A stretch of 64,000 nucleotides of DNA from Molanna angustata (taxonomy: Eukaryota > Arthropoda > Insecta > Trichoptera > Molannidae), in the NCBI GenBank assembly GCA_963576475.1, contig OY754968.1:16624234-16688233 (forward strand). Reading direction: 5' to 3'. Positions 1-10,179 of this stretch are shown here, piece after piece. How positions within the stretch are numbered: position 1 is the first letter of the stretch; the number at the start of each line of letters is the position of its first letter. Below the pieces are notes generated by a model, which did no database searches, was not told the DNA's origin, and saw nothing but the letters and a program-made list of their open reading frames with translations. The position numbers were made by a program, and so were the translations under genes.

Positions 1-226
1 GGAATTGGCGAGTCTGGTTATTACATTGAAGCGACTGCCATCTGACCTTCGTAACCCTTAAAAAGGGGAACCAGACAAATTGGATCATGGCTACATATAT
101 ATAGTGATATAAATCGGCACATAGATTTTTTAAAATCCAGTGGTGCGTGCCCCGCCCGGATTCGAACCGTCGACCTCACGCATGTGAGGCGACAACCTTA
201 CCGCTGGGCTATCACCGCTCTTATAG
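1..226 (-). mobile_element. tRNA-derived SINE or composite retroposon fragment, lepidopteran type
   Basis: Read on the minus strand, about 226 down to 140 looks like a tRNA head. It has an A-box-like stretch (TAGCCCAGCGGTAAGG) and a clear B box (GGTTCGAATCC). The acceptor stem does not pair well, so this is not a working tRNA gene. The remaining sequence down to base 1 continues the element and includes GCGACTGCCATCTGACC, which I recall as common in lepidopteran interspersed repeats (from memory, not searched). The element runs off the left edge of the window, so its 3' end is unseen. It abuts the R1 copy starting near 229. Confidence 0.6.
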
Positions 227-228
227 GC

Positions 229-748
229 TCTTATAAGTTGTATAGGCCTATAACTATCTATATATTCTGAAATATTGGGCTCTGTAAATTGAGCGGATCA
301 AAAGTTATAAGGGGGGGGGGGGGACACAGACACACTAAATGTTCTACTCCGAATTCTGAGTAAATCCATATAGGTATATGAAACATATCGGCCTTCGTGG
401 CTCAGTTGGTAAGGTATCTAACTGCTGATCCAAGGGTCCTGGATTCGATTCCCGGTGGAGACACAGTATTTAATTGTGTCTTCAGTCTGGATCTGTGAGA
501 CGATTAATACCGTAAGTCTCCAGAATGTGGCAACTTGTTATTGGGTGCGTGTTAAATTAATATTTGACATGGTAGCTGTTAGTTGCCCGAGAAGCAATAT
601 AAAATAAAAAATAAAATAAAATATATGCTGCAAAGTCGAGAAGACTGAAAAATAAAGACCCTGTGAAAACTGTGAAAAATATAGACCCGGCATACAAATC
701 TCGCGTATCTTGGCTTACTTTGTCGATATGTTAAGAGAATAAAGTTCT
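229..748 (-). repeat. R1 interspersed repeat, copy A, split by a SINE
   Basis: The sequence is a minus-strand copy of family R1, also seen at 4002-4545 (-), 18886-19683 (+), 20328-21655 (+) and 58165-58540 (+). The outer end near 748 carries the R1 5' terminus (CCAACTGTCG on the minus strand), then TTCTCTTAACATATCGACA as in copies D and E. The copy is interrupted at about 388-624 by a SINE, so R1 is older than that insertion. At the position of the TG microsatellite of other copies there is instead a run of 14 G (about 309-323). Nothing in it is coding. Confidence 0.7.
388..624 (+). mobile_element. tRNA-derived SINE, family SINE-A, copy 1
   Basis: A tRNA-like head begins TCGGCCTTCGTGGCTCAGTT (A box). 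The B box is GATTCGATTCC. A roughly 130 bp body follows (TCTCCAGAATGTGGCAACTT) and then an A-rich AAAATA tail. Near-identical copies lie at 7566-7792 (+) and 17600-17830 (+), a diverged one at 25345-25568 (-), and a headless fragment at 1950-2035 (-). SINEs are copied by RNA polymerase III and mobilised by a partner LINE; the partner is not identifiable here. This copy sits inside R1 copy A. Confidence 0.85.
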
Positions 749-1340
749 CTTGAACAAAACGACAGTTGGAATATCAAGTATCTATAGGTACCTACTTGAA
801 TACCTGATCAGAACTTTTCACTTTTCTATTTCGGAAATATTGAGGAAAATATATCGTTTATTGATTACCAACTTTCTCGCTAACTTTCTCCAATATTTCA
901 TTTTACAGATGACTAGAAATTTGTATCAATTTTCGATAATTCATTTGCTCTCTCACACTTGCATTTATTTAATAGGCTTAAACAAGCAGTTAAATTTATT
1001 TATTTTCACAGAAAACGTTCTTAAGGAAATCATTACTAAAAATATCAATACAAATTCGAAAACAAATAGGTATATTTTTATAGGTAGGTATAGAAACATT
1101 GAACGAGATTCTCATATCTCTCAATTCGATTCTTGTTCAAGATTGACTATAGCCTAAGTATACCAATATTGGTGGCTATGTTGATGATTTTTTTATGTTA
1201 AAATTAGTAATTTTGCAGGCAAATCAACTATTTTACTTATTTCAGTTAATACGAAATATTTACTACACAATAAAACTATCGTTTGTAAGTTCGACCACCT
1301 TCCAGCTTACTGTCAATAGGTTTGTCCACTGTGCATATTA
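749..1340. other. AT-rich spacer, nothing recognised
   Basis: The sequence is AT-rich. An open frame of 135 codons (750-1157) begins inside the R1 terminus and has no recognisable motif, so I treat it as chance. A palindromic GTACCTAC-type motif occurs near 787. Confidence 0.5.
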
Positions 1341-1735
1341 AAGACAACCAATTTCGACGTCACGATACGTAGTAATATAGAAATATATTTTATTTGTAAC
1401 AAAGTCTATTATAAATATGTTATATTTAAAATATTTTCCATCCCTTGTCCAAATGATATCCTCCAAACTGGCAAGATTATTGTCATGGTAGATGTATCTT
1501 ATATTCTTCATTCTCTTACAAGCGTAAAAAAAGACCTTTCTGGACTTTCTAGAAAATCCTATATTGGATATTAACCAAGATAGTTTTGCTTCGTCCGAAA
1601 TGAAACTGATTTTTTGTAAAAAAATTTCAACCTCGGACTGCATTATTGTGAATAACATTTCCACTGTACATATTGTGAAAACAAAAATGTTTTCTCTTAA
1701 TTTCACAAAACGTGAAAATATTTCGTTTCTGACAC
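1338..1735 (-). pseudogene. Unrecognised 122+ codon frame, weakly chemoreceptor-like
   Basis: An open frame of at least 122 codons runs 1706 to 1338 on the minus strand and stays open upstream to about 1730. I do not recognise it with confidence. Its organisation is a hydrophobic start, then an acidic and serine stretch, a Trp near residue 44, a basic cluster (RKSRK, residues 53-57), a hydrophobic helix, SLED near residue 80 and KYFKY near 91. This is faintly like the C-terminal part of insect odorant receptors (7tm_6), where a Trp precedes an Arg-rich turn and a SLE motif. Spacing differs by several residues and the protein tail does not fit. It could equally be a chance frame in AT-rich DNA. 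Confidence 0.2.
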
Positions 1736-1949
1736 ATGAAATCGCAACGAAAAATTTCAGTTTATGTAAACCAATGTGAGAGTTGTTTAACCGCTTGTTT
1801 ATTTAACCGCTTTATTATTGAAAAGCTTATTTTAGTTTTTCGATTGAATTGACTTGTTGAAATCATATTTTTGTTTTTTATAAAATGTTTTATTTTTTTT
1901 TAAAGCTTCTCGAGTAAGTAATTTATACTTTGTCAAATATTAATTAAAA

Positions 1950-2035
1950 CGTACCCGACAACAAGTTGCCACCTTCTAGAGGCTTATGATATTTATCGCG
2001 TCACAGATGAGACTAAAACACACTTGGGAACTAAT
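1950..2035 (-). mobile_element. SINE-A body fragment, head missing
   Basis: The minus strand carries the SINE-A body, including GGTGGCAACTTGTTGTCGGG and the CTCATCTGTGACGCG segment, but not the tRNA-like head. It is more diverged than copies 1-3, so it is an older and truncated insertion. Confidence 0.6.
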
Positions 2036-2392
2036 TTTTACCAATTTTATTTTTTAATCGATTGAGAAGTGAATGGGAAAATTAAAAATATTTGAGGCAA
2101 TATGTACCTCTCTAAGTGAACAGCGTCATACAAACTCATATACGAGAGAGACATGACACGATTTTTTATCGTGGGTGCGGCGCTTCGAATACTCACGACA
2201 ATTCTTGTCGTCGACGTTAAGTAATTGTTATCGTGTAAGTGTGAACATTTAAAATGTATTGCAACTGGACGACAGATTGTCGTGCCCAACACATGACAAG
2301 TGAAAACGGGCAGTAATGGTCGGGATTCACAAAGGCACTAGACAATAAACACGGATATATTATACCTACAAACATCAAGTTACTGTCTATGT

Positions 2393-2745
2393 GTGTACAC
2401 CGTCATGACACAGATTAGCAGATGTAGGTTCGGTGTCGTTACCGTGGAGACCAGAGTTGTTGAGAACATCAGCATAAGTACACAAAATAGTTTAAACCAT
2501 AAAGGTCTCAAAATACATAATAGTTTGCCACTTAACACAAAAGAATCCACAAGTCTTGTCATCTTTCGTAGGCTAGGTGCTGAATACATAGTTAAAAACT
2601 ATTAATGTTCCATAGTTTTACATGTTTTTATAATTAATTTTATTTTCATGCTCTTACCATACGTATTGTTTAAAAAAAGTATTTTTATATATTTTTTGTT
2701 TATACTAGATGTATTAATTTTAGATATGTTTTTACATCTAAATAA
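2393..2745 (+). pseudogene. LINE C-terminal tail remnant with 3' UTR
   Basis: The frame ending at 2605 closes with GLKIHNSLPLNTKESTS followed by a basic helix (residues about 38-70). This matches the general end of non-LTR retrotransposon ORF2 proteins, where an aromatic-x-x-x-x-x-N-x-LP motif is followed by a short Phe/Lys helix. After the stop comes an AT-rich segment ending in AAATAAAAATTATAATAATT, consistent with a 3' UTR and tail. Only the tail is left, so the clade cannot be set. It is probably jockey-like or CR1-like. Confidence 0.45.
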
Positions 2746-2759
2746 AAATTATAATAATT

Positions 2760-2935
2760 ATTAATTATCAACATCGGCAGAACTTCTGAATCTATTTAAC
2801 AATCAGCATCACCATCCGATCGATGCTGATGTGAAGTAAAGTCAATTTTTGCCTGTTTTTTAAGGAAATAAATAAAATCAGCATCCGCTGATGTCAATGG
2901 TAAAATATCAGCATCAGCTGATGTGAAAAAAAAAA
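2760..2935. repeat. Cluster of CATCAGCTGATG-type palindromes
   Basis: CAGCATC or ATGCTGATG motifs occur at least five times in 170 bases, including the perfect 12-base palindrome CATCAGCTGATG near 2911 and imperfect versions near 2800-2832 and 2878-2892. The spacing is irregular. It looks like a degenerate short repeat. Confidence 0.5.
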
Positions 2936-2977
2936 TAATGGTATAATATCACCGAAGTCAACACATCAAATCGCTTA

Positions 2978-3065
2978 TAGTTTTCGTCAAACTTCTTGAG
3001 CCTTTTCGCCATGGAAAGGGGCGATTTGCACACAAACTAACCAAACAAAAAGACACAAATTTACG
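2978..3065 (-). repeat. Interspersed repeat shared in inverse with 10180-10285
   Basis: TAGTTTTCGTCAAACTTCT followed by the GGAAAGGGGCGATTTG segment and the AACCAAACAAA segment reappears as the reverse complement at about 10180-10285. By eye the two copies are clearly related over about 100 bases. The downstream stretch to 3290 (GAGTGTCAGTG, GAATAAAG) could belong to the same element, perhaps an LTR, but that is a guess. Confidence 0.5.
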
Positions 3066-3269
3066 CCCAGCGCACCCGCGTGTCTGACTCAAGTTGTTTT
3101 ACGATAATGACGCCATCGACACTACCTAGTGTGGAGACTTGTGTTGAGTGTCAGTGGTATCGTGTATTCCTAGCATTAAGGACATAGTGTGATGGTATGG
3201 TTGCATGTTTTGGTTATTAAAGCGATACACAATCATTCGATATTTACCTACATATATTTATCCCGAATA

Positions 3270-4000
3270 AAGTTTGGCTGACACTCTCTAATATTAAATA
3301 TGTTTATCAATGATAAGTCATTGATGGACATTTCGTGTTGGATCCAAAACTTTACATGAACTAATTTTGCAGTTTGTTCATAGGTAGCTTCTCCAAATAA
3401 TACTATAAATGGAGTTCAGTGAATGCATGATTGACAAGTAGGAGAAAAACTTATGTTCATCAATTAAATGATATAAAAAATTCAACTGGTGATTTTGTTG
3501 TGAAGCATTTTTATTGAATGGACATAATTAGCCATTTTGTATACCCTTTAACGGTAGAATACAAAAATATATAATATCATATTCATTCATACCATATTAT
3601 GCATACCCGCACTCCAGTCTCTGGTTATCCCATATTGTGGGATATACCATGATAGTATGAATGAATGAAAGATATATATTATGTAGATATAATATATACC
3701 TAGAAATGAAATTAATCAAATAAAACCTATAGTAAAAAATCATTCATACTAGGTATATATGTAGTAAAGTGATTTACCAGAGCAATTTAAAAAATAGCGG
3801 AAATCAATTTTAATAAATTCTTGGCAATATTGAAATTACGTGTTATTTTTATTATGTTTATAAGGATTACTGTATTGATCCTTTTGATTTTTTTTTATAT
3901 TTTTGCTTGGGTTGTCAAGTATTTGTATTTTTTTTTGTTTCTGTATCAATGTAAATATTATATATTTTCCTTAATATAATGCCTAGATTAAGAGTTATAT
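3270..4000. other. AT-rich spacer with one hairpin-like stretch
   Basis: No coding signal is visible. Around 3580-3668 an inverted pair (CATTCATACCAT and ATGGT-type sequence against ATAGTATGAATGAATG) surrounds a smaller TCCCATATTGTGGGAT hairpin. This resembles the CATACCATCACGCC-type lepidopteran repeat fragment seen also near 19460, 23125, 35100 and 55960. Confidence 0.4.
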
Positions 4001-4001
4001 A

Positions 4002-4545
4002 CCTAGTTGCGTGTAACACATGAGATCCAACTGTCGATAGCGATAGTATCTATAGTTGAAGAATACGTACCAAATTATTAACCCATAAATCCAAATTATT
4101 GAATATTTTAAGATATTTTGTTTTCTATACAACACATGTAGGTATGTATGTAGGTATGTCAATATAGGATAGTATGGAGGTCACTCCTTTATTGCTACCA
4201 AGAATATGAAAACAGCATGATGGTATGAATGTATTTTTGGAGATTAAGTATCAAACTATTAAGACACCTTAGATATTGTGATGAAAATTGTTATAAAAAG
4301 TTTGAGATGTACCTACTACTACAATGTTCATATTTTTTATATAAAATTAAATAAGTTGATATTTAGTTGGGTTATTTCGGCTTTTTTCGATATTTGTAAA
4401 AAAAATTGGAAATACAGACATTAAAACACATAAATTTATCATAAAAAAAAATGTATTTGTCTATATTCAATAATTTTTAGCGTTCTAGCTTTTATACTTT
4501 TTGATATATATGTAAAAAGTCAAAAGTTGATAACCCCATTAAGGG
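4002..4545 (-). repeat. R1 interspersed repeat, copy B (3' half)
   Basis: The minus strand matches the second half of R1 copies C and D. It includes the AACATGAAG-less middle, GACCTCCATACTATCCTA, and the terminal CGACAGTTGGATCTCATG block that ends in AACTAG at about 4002. Sequence similarity stops at AACTAG in all three copies that reach this end, which marks the true terminus. The 5' half is missing here. Confidence 0.7.
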
Positions 4546-4959
4546 AAATACTATCGAATATACTCATAACATAAACGAATCATTTTCTCAACACTGTTTT
4601 ACCTACTCAAGCGTAATAATATTAACTCAACATAAAATTTCCAAAGCTCCAACTTCGACGATAAACCAAAGTTGATGCGGTATTCAACCACTTTAACGAA
4701 ATACGATTGTTATTTGGAGAGGAGATATCATCTATATCAAACAACAGATCGGTGCCTATGCAGATAAGTAGGTAAACCATATTTTATTATTACCAAGGCA
4801 TCGAAAATTGTCAAACATTTTACTCATACCTAAACATCTTCAAACGATCGATCCAAATCAAAATTCAAACAACAGTTGAATTCTTTCTAATTTTATGACT
4901 GTCAATTCTTGAAGGAATCCCATTATCAATTACATAATATAATAAGTACTTTTAAAAAG

Positions 4960-5075
4960 TAATAATCTCAATTTTTACCTTTTTTCCACTAATAAATTAA
5001 GTAATATACTTGACCACTGACGCGTTTCGCTCAAAGAGCATCTACAGAATGGTACTTGTGTATTAGTGGACCTTT
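4960..5075 (-). mobile_element. Penelope-like terminal fragment with hammerhead-like motif, copy 1
   Basis: On the minus strand bases 5069 to 4986 pair as a long outer stem (CCACTAAT with ATTAGTGG). Inside this stem, 5053 to 5013 reads ACCATT, a CTGTAGATG segment, a GCTC-TTT-GAGC stem-loop, GAAAC, a two-base loop, GTC and AGTGGT. This order matches a type I hammerhead ribozyme with the very short helix III known from Penelope-like retroelements. The conserved CUGAUGA core is altered, so activity is doubtful. A second copy lies at 54850-54975 (+), and the first 20 bases recur inverted at 5774-5793. Confidence 0.6.
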
Positions 5076-5149
5076 TATTTATACAAATATTCATGGCTAA
5101 CAAACCATTTTTTAAAATACAATAAATGAAATTTGTGAATTTATATTCG

Positions 5150-5640
5150 TCCTTTTCTTCATTACTGAGGACGTCCGTCACCACACGTATGGCCCGCCTC
5201 CATGCCAATCTGTTTTGGACTGAACGCAGAGCACCAGTCACCGAATACCCCATTGTGGACTTAACCAGATCGCTCCATCTGGTCGGTGAGCGACCACGAG
5301 ATCTCCGTCCCTGCACGCTGTCCATCACAAGCTTCTCGATGCAGTCCGGTTCCCTTCTGGCAATGTGTCCAAATAATTGTAGGATACGTCTGTAACATGT
5401 CGACAGACGATCCTCAATCTTCAGCTCGTCCAAAATTGACTCATTCGTTCTTCTGGCTGTCCATGGGATGCGCAACATTCGCCTCCAGCACCATATTTCA
5501 AAGGCATCGATCCTCTTTCGCTCTGACTCTCTCGGTGTCCATGTTTCCACACCATACATAACCATCGAGAGATCTTTCCCAGTGCACCCTTTGCCATGGC
5601 GATGCGTCTGCGATGAATTTGTGAGTACAACTATAAAAAT
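5150..5640 (-). pseudogene. RTE-like retrotransposon ORF2, C-terminal remnant
   Basis: The longest minus frame (5709-4975) carries YGVETWT, then IDAFEIWCWRRMLRIPW, TNESILDEL and GRRSRGRSPTRWSDLVKS, ending near RRAIRVVTDV. This is the region downstream of the reverse transcriptase active site in endonuclease-RT non-LTR elements of RTE type. The piece HRRRIAMAKGALG just upstream is in another frame, and about 40-50 residues between it and YGVETWT are missing. A frameshift with deletion has therefore inactivated the copy. The YADD catalytic region is absent. It is flanked by inverted Penelope-like ends at 4960-5075 and 5774-5793. Confidence 0.85.
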
Positions 5641-5773
5641 ATTACGACTATAAACTAATATACAATTGTAAGAAAAACAGAGCATACAAGAACAAATTAT
5701 TAGAAACAATTATAAAGAAGGTTATTCATTTTGTAAAAATCAGATACACATACAAACATATACAATTATACAC

Positions 5774-5885
5774 AAGTACCATTCTGTAGATTATCTTTAT
5801 TTATTTATTTTAATTTATTTGACTTTTCAACAGACTACACATACAATAAGTAAAAATACAAACATAATACGGGGATAAGTCCAAT
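5774..5885 (-). mobile_element. LINE 3' end with (TTTA) tail beside a Penelope-like scrap
   Basis: Bases 5774-5793 (ACAAGTACCATTCTGTAGAT) repeat the start of the hammerhead-like element in inverse orientation to 4960-5075. The following TTTATTTATTTATTTTAATTT is the reverse complement of an AAAT-type LINE tail, so a minus-strand 3' UTR probably extends to about 5885. Confidence 0.4.
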
Positions 5886-5894
5886 TACTGAAAA

Positions 5895-6080
5895 GCGCAA
5901 GTTATACAAAAAACATGGTTATATAAATTCAACAAGTATCTACTTAAAACGAAATAGAAAAAGAAAAAACGCAAATTTTACAAAAAAGGGCAAATTATAC
6001 AAAATTCATCGTTACATAAATTCAATTATACAAAAAACATGGTTATACAAATTCAATTATACAAAAAACAGGGTTATAAA
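5895..6080. repeat. Degenerate tandem repeat, ACAAAAAACATGGTTATA unit
   Basis: At least five diverged copies of a unit like TTATACAAAAAACATGGTTA occur between 5900 and 6075, with variable spacing of about 28-50 bases. The last three copies (near 6027, 6060 and onward) are closest to each other. This is local slippage or unequal exchange in AT-rich DNA, non-coding. Confidence 0.6.
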
Positions 6081-6880
6081 ATCTTTGAGCTAAACGCGTC
6101 AGTAGACAACTATATTTCATCACTTAGCGATGTCACTAGGTACATGTTTTATTCAGCAGTCAGTATCAATACCTTTATTTTGTCTTCATCAGCTTCAAAT
6201 AGCTTTTCAAAACATGGTACCTAAATATTGCCGAAACGAAATATTACTAGCAATCCTAAATAATCGCGTGTCCTTAAAATAAAAGTGTTAAGGTGTATAC
6301 CTACCTATTTTAAATTCTTTGCATTTTTTCAGTGCTCTTTATACATGTCATATTAGTCTCATTTCCACACCGCACATTAATTCTTGGTATTTTAATAATA
6401 TTATAATGGTCTTAGTATAAGTTCCAAATACATACATTCAATGTGAACATCAGCCTTAAAATAAATATTACACAATAATACGTATAAATGAACACTGTTA
6501 AACAAAGGAAAGGGATGGTTGAAACATGTATGTATAACAGATTTCTGGACCGCTGTCCTACTTTTGATTAATTCTGTGTGTTTTTCTTGGTAGTGTAAAT
6601 ATTATCTAGTCCCTTACGCCACATTTATAAAATCCACAAAAACCATTCCCAAAACTGTAAATAAATCCATATATCCATGTTTATTTTTTTATTATTTTGA
6701 CTTATCTTTAATTCAATAAAAGGATTTCAAAATAATTTTTCATTTTAAGACAATATTAGTTTCGTAAATAGTATTATTTCCGACCATCGTGACTTAGAAG
6801 TGAGTTGTTAAACTTCTTGGGGAAGACATTTTTTAGATTGTTTAAAAAATATTTTGTCCTTAAACCTAGTTCATCATTTT
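6081..6880. other. AT-rich spacer, nothing recognised
   Basis: No repeat shared with the rest of the window and no plausible coding frame was seen. Confidence 0.5.
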
Positions 6881-6884
6881 ACGT

Positions 6885-6960
6885 GAACTAAAAAGGTGAG
6901 ATACAAACCTGGGTCCACTTAATATGTATTTTTCCAGCGCACTAACCGCCCAAACTCTTA
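6885..6960 (-). mobile_element. Old SINE-B-like tRNA-derived fragment
   Basis: The minus strand reads GGGCGGTTAGTGCGCTGG, then a diverged middle, a weak B box (GGTTTGTATC) and AGTTCAC. These correspond in order to the head and start of the body of the SINE-B copy at 14155-14335. It is heavily decayed. Confidence 0.4.
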
Positions 6961-6989
6961 CCCATAGAATACATTTATGCTGGAGGAGA

Positions 6990-7560
6990 TTACCATTTAC
7001 CAATAAACTCGTCACTTTCATGGGGTGTTCAGAGTGTTTTAAAACATTTTGAAGAAGAAGAGATATTTATAAAAACAAATTTAAATCAACAGTCATTAAT
7101 CATAAAATAATTATTTTCAAAACGAACTGCTGTTTTGGACCATTTTAACGATGAATTTATCTCTTCAAAAACGGTTGCATTAAAAATTATTCGTCACAGC
7201 AACATTACAATTTCCTTACAGATTTCAATTTTATTCAAAAAATGTGTGAAAATACGAGTTCCTTTATTTTTTAATTTAATTAATATTTAAATTAATATCG
7301 TATGAACAAAAATGTTAATAATGAATAGCTGAAACACGTTCATACCTATTTCATCCGCTGCAATGGCTTTTGGTCGGCAACCCGTTTTAATTCTGAAAAC
7401 GTACTAAAATTTTCATGAAATGTGAAATTTATACATTTTTTCATTCAAACTATGTACGTAGTACATATTATAATTCAATGCATTTTATGTATATTTTGCT
7501 ATTCTAACGATTGAATGTTAATCCAAATAATAAAGTCTACTTAGATTAAAATTAAATTTG
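6990..7560. other. AT-rich spacer, nothing recognised
   Basis: Low-complexity AT-rich sequence without coding signal or shared repeat. Confidence 0.5.
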
Positions 7561-7565
7561 TTTTG

Positions 7566-7792
7566 TCGGCCTTTGTGGCCCTGTAAGTTGGGTATCTGAC
7601 TTCTGATCCAAAGATCCCGGGTTTGATTCCCGGTGGAGACACTGTTTTTAGTTATGTTCTCAGTCTGGATCTGTGAGACGATTAATATCGTTAGTCTCCA
7701 GAATGTGCCAACTTGTTATTGGGTGCATGTTCAGTTAATAATTGACATAGTACCTGTTAGTTACCCGAAAAACAATAATAAATAAATAAAAT
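7566..7792 (+). mobile_element. tRNA-derived SINE, family SINE-A, copy 2
   Basis: This is a full-length copy with the head TCGGCCTTTGTGGC, the B box GGTTTGATTCC, the body with TCTCCAGAATGTGCCAACTT and an AATAAATAAATAAAA tail. Compared with copy 1 the A box is damaged (CCCTGTAAGTTGGG) and several bases differ, so it is an independent and somewhat older insertion. Confidence 0.85.
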
Positions 7793-7849
7793 GAACATAT
7801 TGTAAAATGACAGTTCAGATAAACAAATTTTTGTTTTGTTTGACTTTTT

Positions 7850-8345
7850 TTTTCATTTATTTAAAGACATTTCATCCAATATTGAATTTTACATGTCTCA
7901 AGAGTGAAAATAACAATAAAAGAAAACAAAACAAGAGGAGAAAATACAATTGATACATAAAGTACTTAAGAAAAACAATGTGCAAATTAATACAAACAGA
8001 TCAAAATACAATTAAATAGAACACAAATGCAAATGATTGAAACATAGAATTCCTCCCCCACACGAAAAACTCTATATTTCAATTACTTGTTACAAATTAA
8101 TCATAAAGTAAAAAATGTTGTAACATATAAATCATAAAGTAAAAAAATAATGTAACAAATAAATCATAAAATAAAAGTTATATGTAACAGTTTTATCATA
8201 TAGTAAAAAAAAATTATGTAACAGATAAATCCAAAAGTTAAACAAATGTAGGTAACTAATCAATCATAAAATTAAGGTTAATGTAAAAAAAATAATCATA
8301 AAGTAAAAAAAAAGTAATCATAGATTAAATAAAAACACCTTAATA
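7850..8345. repeat. A-rich repeat region with AATCATAAAGTAAAA tandem units
   Basis: From about 8095 the motif AATCATAAAGTAAAAAA with ATGTAACA-type linkers recurs at least seven times at roughly 38-base steps, with decay. The preceding part (from TTTCATTTATTTAAAGACA) reads like the reverse of a LINE 3' UTR, so the region may be a minus-strand LINE end that accumulated internal tandem copies. Confidence 0.55.
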
Positions 8346-8349
8346 ACAG

Positions 8350-9510
8350 AACAAGTATAACATAAAATAAAATTGATTAAAAGATTGTTTGACTTTCACT
8401 ATTCATTCAAATGTTCATTCGTCATCGGAATTGAACCCATTTTCAAACAAAAATTTCAAATAAAACTGATTTTATGGATAGGTACCTACCTACGTGTAAT
8501 GCTTTTCAATAATATTGTTCCATAGTAGGGATAAAAAGCAATGTTTCCATTAGTTTGTACCATCAATTTTAATATTTGTTAGCATAGTGTATTTAAATAG
8601 CAGAACTAAAGTTTGATTTTCATCTGTATTCAACACTTGTACAATATTTTCCATACTTTGAACAAATTAGACCTAGTTTTAACGAAAAACGATATCAATA
8701 AACATAAAGCTTCATTAGATATATTTAGAAGTTTCATACAAGGTATGATATTGAGAGAAACGAAAGCCGCAACGCTAATTAGCCATCTATGAAGACTCTC
8801 ATTATTATCACAATTCGATATTGCCACACGAAATGGCTCGATATTGTTTCTCTCTCAAAAACAGAAACGTAGAATATCGCTGACCAAATTTCTCAATCTG
8901 TAAATCCGAATCAGCGCCAGTCACGGGAAATGAACGGATTTGGCAAACTAAAATTTGAAGATCAAAATCTGATCGTTTTGTTGCCAAAATATTTTCCGTA
9001 TTCCAATCATTTTCTATGTTTTACACAACTCGGTGAAATACTGATACCAAAAAATAATAGTAGGTACTCTGAAACAAAATAATCAAAACAAATAACAACT
9101 AGGTACTTTATCGTCGTGAAAACTCATCCTTAAATAACGGCCGCCATATTGGTTTCTCATCATTTCAAAAGAAAACAAAGAAGTTTAAATTGTTTCGAAA
9201 TCTACACCTTCTTATTAGAATAAATCGATATCCATCTCGAAAAATGAAAAAAAGAACAAGAAGAAGTCTAAAAACAGACGTCTTCTAATATCTCTAAATA
9301 TAGCAAATTAGAACTTAATAAATACCGCTTATTTTGTAAAATTTCGTTTTAATCACTGTCGACATATTGGATTTCTCCTAGTATCTTGAAATAAAAAAAT
9401 AAGGCAATCGGTTCGTCACCATAAACGACCATTTTTTTTATTCACGCAATTTATTTAACTCAAACGAAAAAAGAAAGAAAAAATTTTCTGATTCTAAAAA
9501 TAGTTTCCGC
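8350..9510. other. Unannotated AT-rich stretch
   Basis: No shared repeat or coding signal was recognised. GGTACCTACCTACG-type motifs occur near 8481. Confidence 0.4.
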
Positions 9511-9516
9511 ACGGTG

Positions 9517-9740
9517 AATTGTCCATACGATAAATTGTCCTCACGGCCAATTGTCCTCACGGCCAACTGTCCCCACGGCCAATTGTCCTCACGGCCAACT
9601 GTCCCCACGGCCAATTGTCCTCACGGCCAACTGTCCTCACGGCCAATTGTTCTCACGATAAATTGTCCATACGGTAAAAAGGGCGTACGGCCAATTGTCC
9701 ACGGCCAATCGGCTACGGCCAATTGTTCGGACACGAATTA
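9517..9740 (+). repeat. Minisatellite with ~18-bp CACGGCCAATTGTCCT unit
   Basis: About ten units of CAATTGTCCTCACGGC occur, with alternating CAACTGTCC versions, then diverged units to about 9735. The 18-base period is a multiple of three, which is why an open frame of 79 codons runs through it. Its protein would be a repeat of Asn-Cys-Pro and Leu-Ser-Ser-Arg-Pro stretches and is not credible as a gene. Alternation of ATT and ACT units suggests amplification of a two-unit block. Confidence 0.8.
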
Positions 9741-9849
9741 TGGATCTCCATAATCTAGGTGCAATAATCAACTTATTAAAAATTCGTAAAATATCTTATT
9801 GAAATCTCAAGTAGGTATTATTTTCTGAGACGGCATAATATTCATATTG

Positions 9850-10145
9850 TGGCGATACAGCACTTGGTGTCCGTTCAACCAATGAAAATTCATGCATAGG
9901 TACCTACTTCCGCTGGGCGACCGTCTCAGACAATCGGCGAGCATCGATGTTTCTCGAAGATGGCACTAAGGAAGTATTTAAATGGCTGCGCAGGCGCTCG
10001 CTGATTAGTGTAAAACTAACGTCATATTAGTATTAGTGTTGAATATTTGTACCTTCGTAAAAACGTTTATTGTAAGAAAAATATAGTGAAATCAATTGTC
10101 AAAAATATATTTTATTTCCCTTTATTCTACTAAATAAAACCAGGT
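9850..10145 (+). mobile_element. Possible solo LTR or promoter-like segment
   Basis: A GC-richer block (GGCTGCGCAGGCGCTCGCTG) follows TATTTAAA at about 9978 and precedes GATTAGTGT, which resembles a TATA box and arthropod initiator spacing. An AATAAA-type signal lies near 10134. This layout recalls an insect LTR (U3-R-U5). No partner LTR, target-site duplication or primer-binding site is visible, so this is tentative. Confidence 0.25.
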
Positions 10146-10179
10146 AAAATTATCGCAAAACAACTAGAGCCAGAATCGG

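Noticed and set aside
140..226. Functional tRNA gene on the minus strand
   Set aside because: The B box is good but the acceptor stem does not pair, and the sequence continues as an interspersed repeat.
750..1157. 135-codon plus frame
   Set aside because: It begins inside the R1 end, has AT-driven composition and no domain.
9514..9753. 79-codon Cys/Pro/Ser repeat protein
   Set aside because: It is the 18-bp minisatellite read in one frame.
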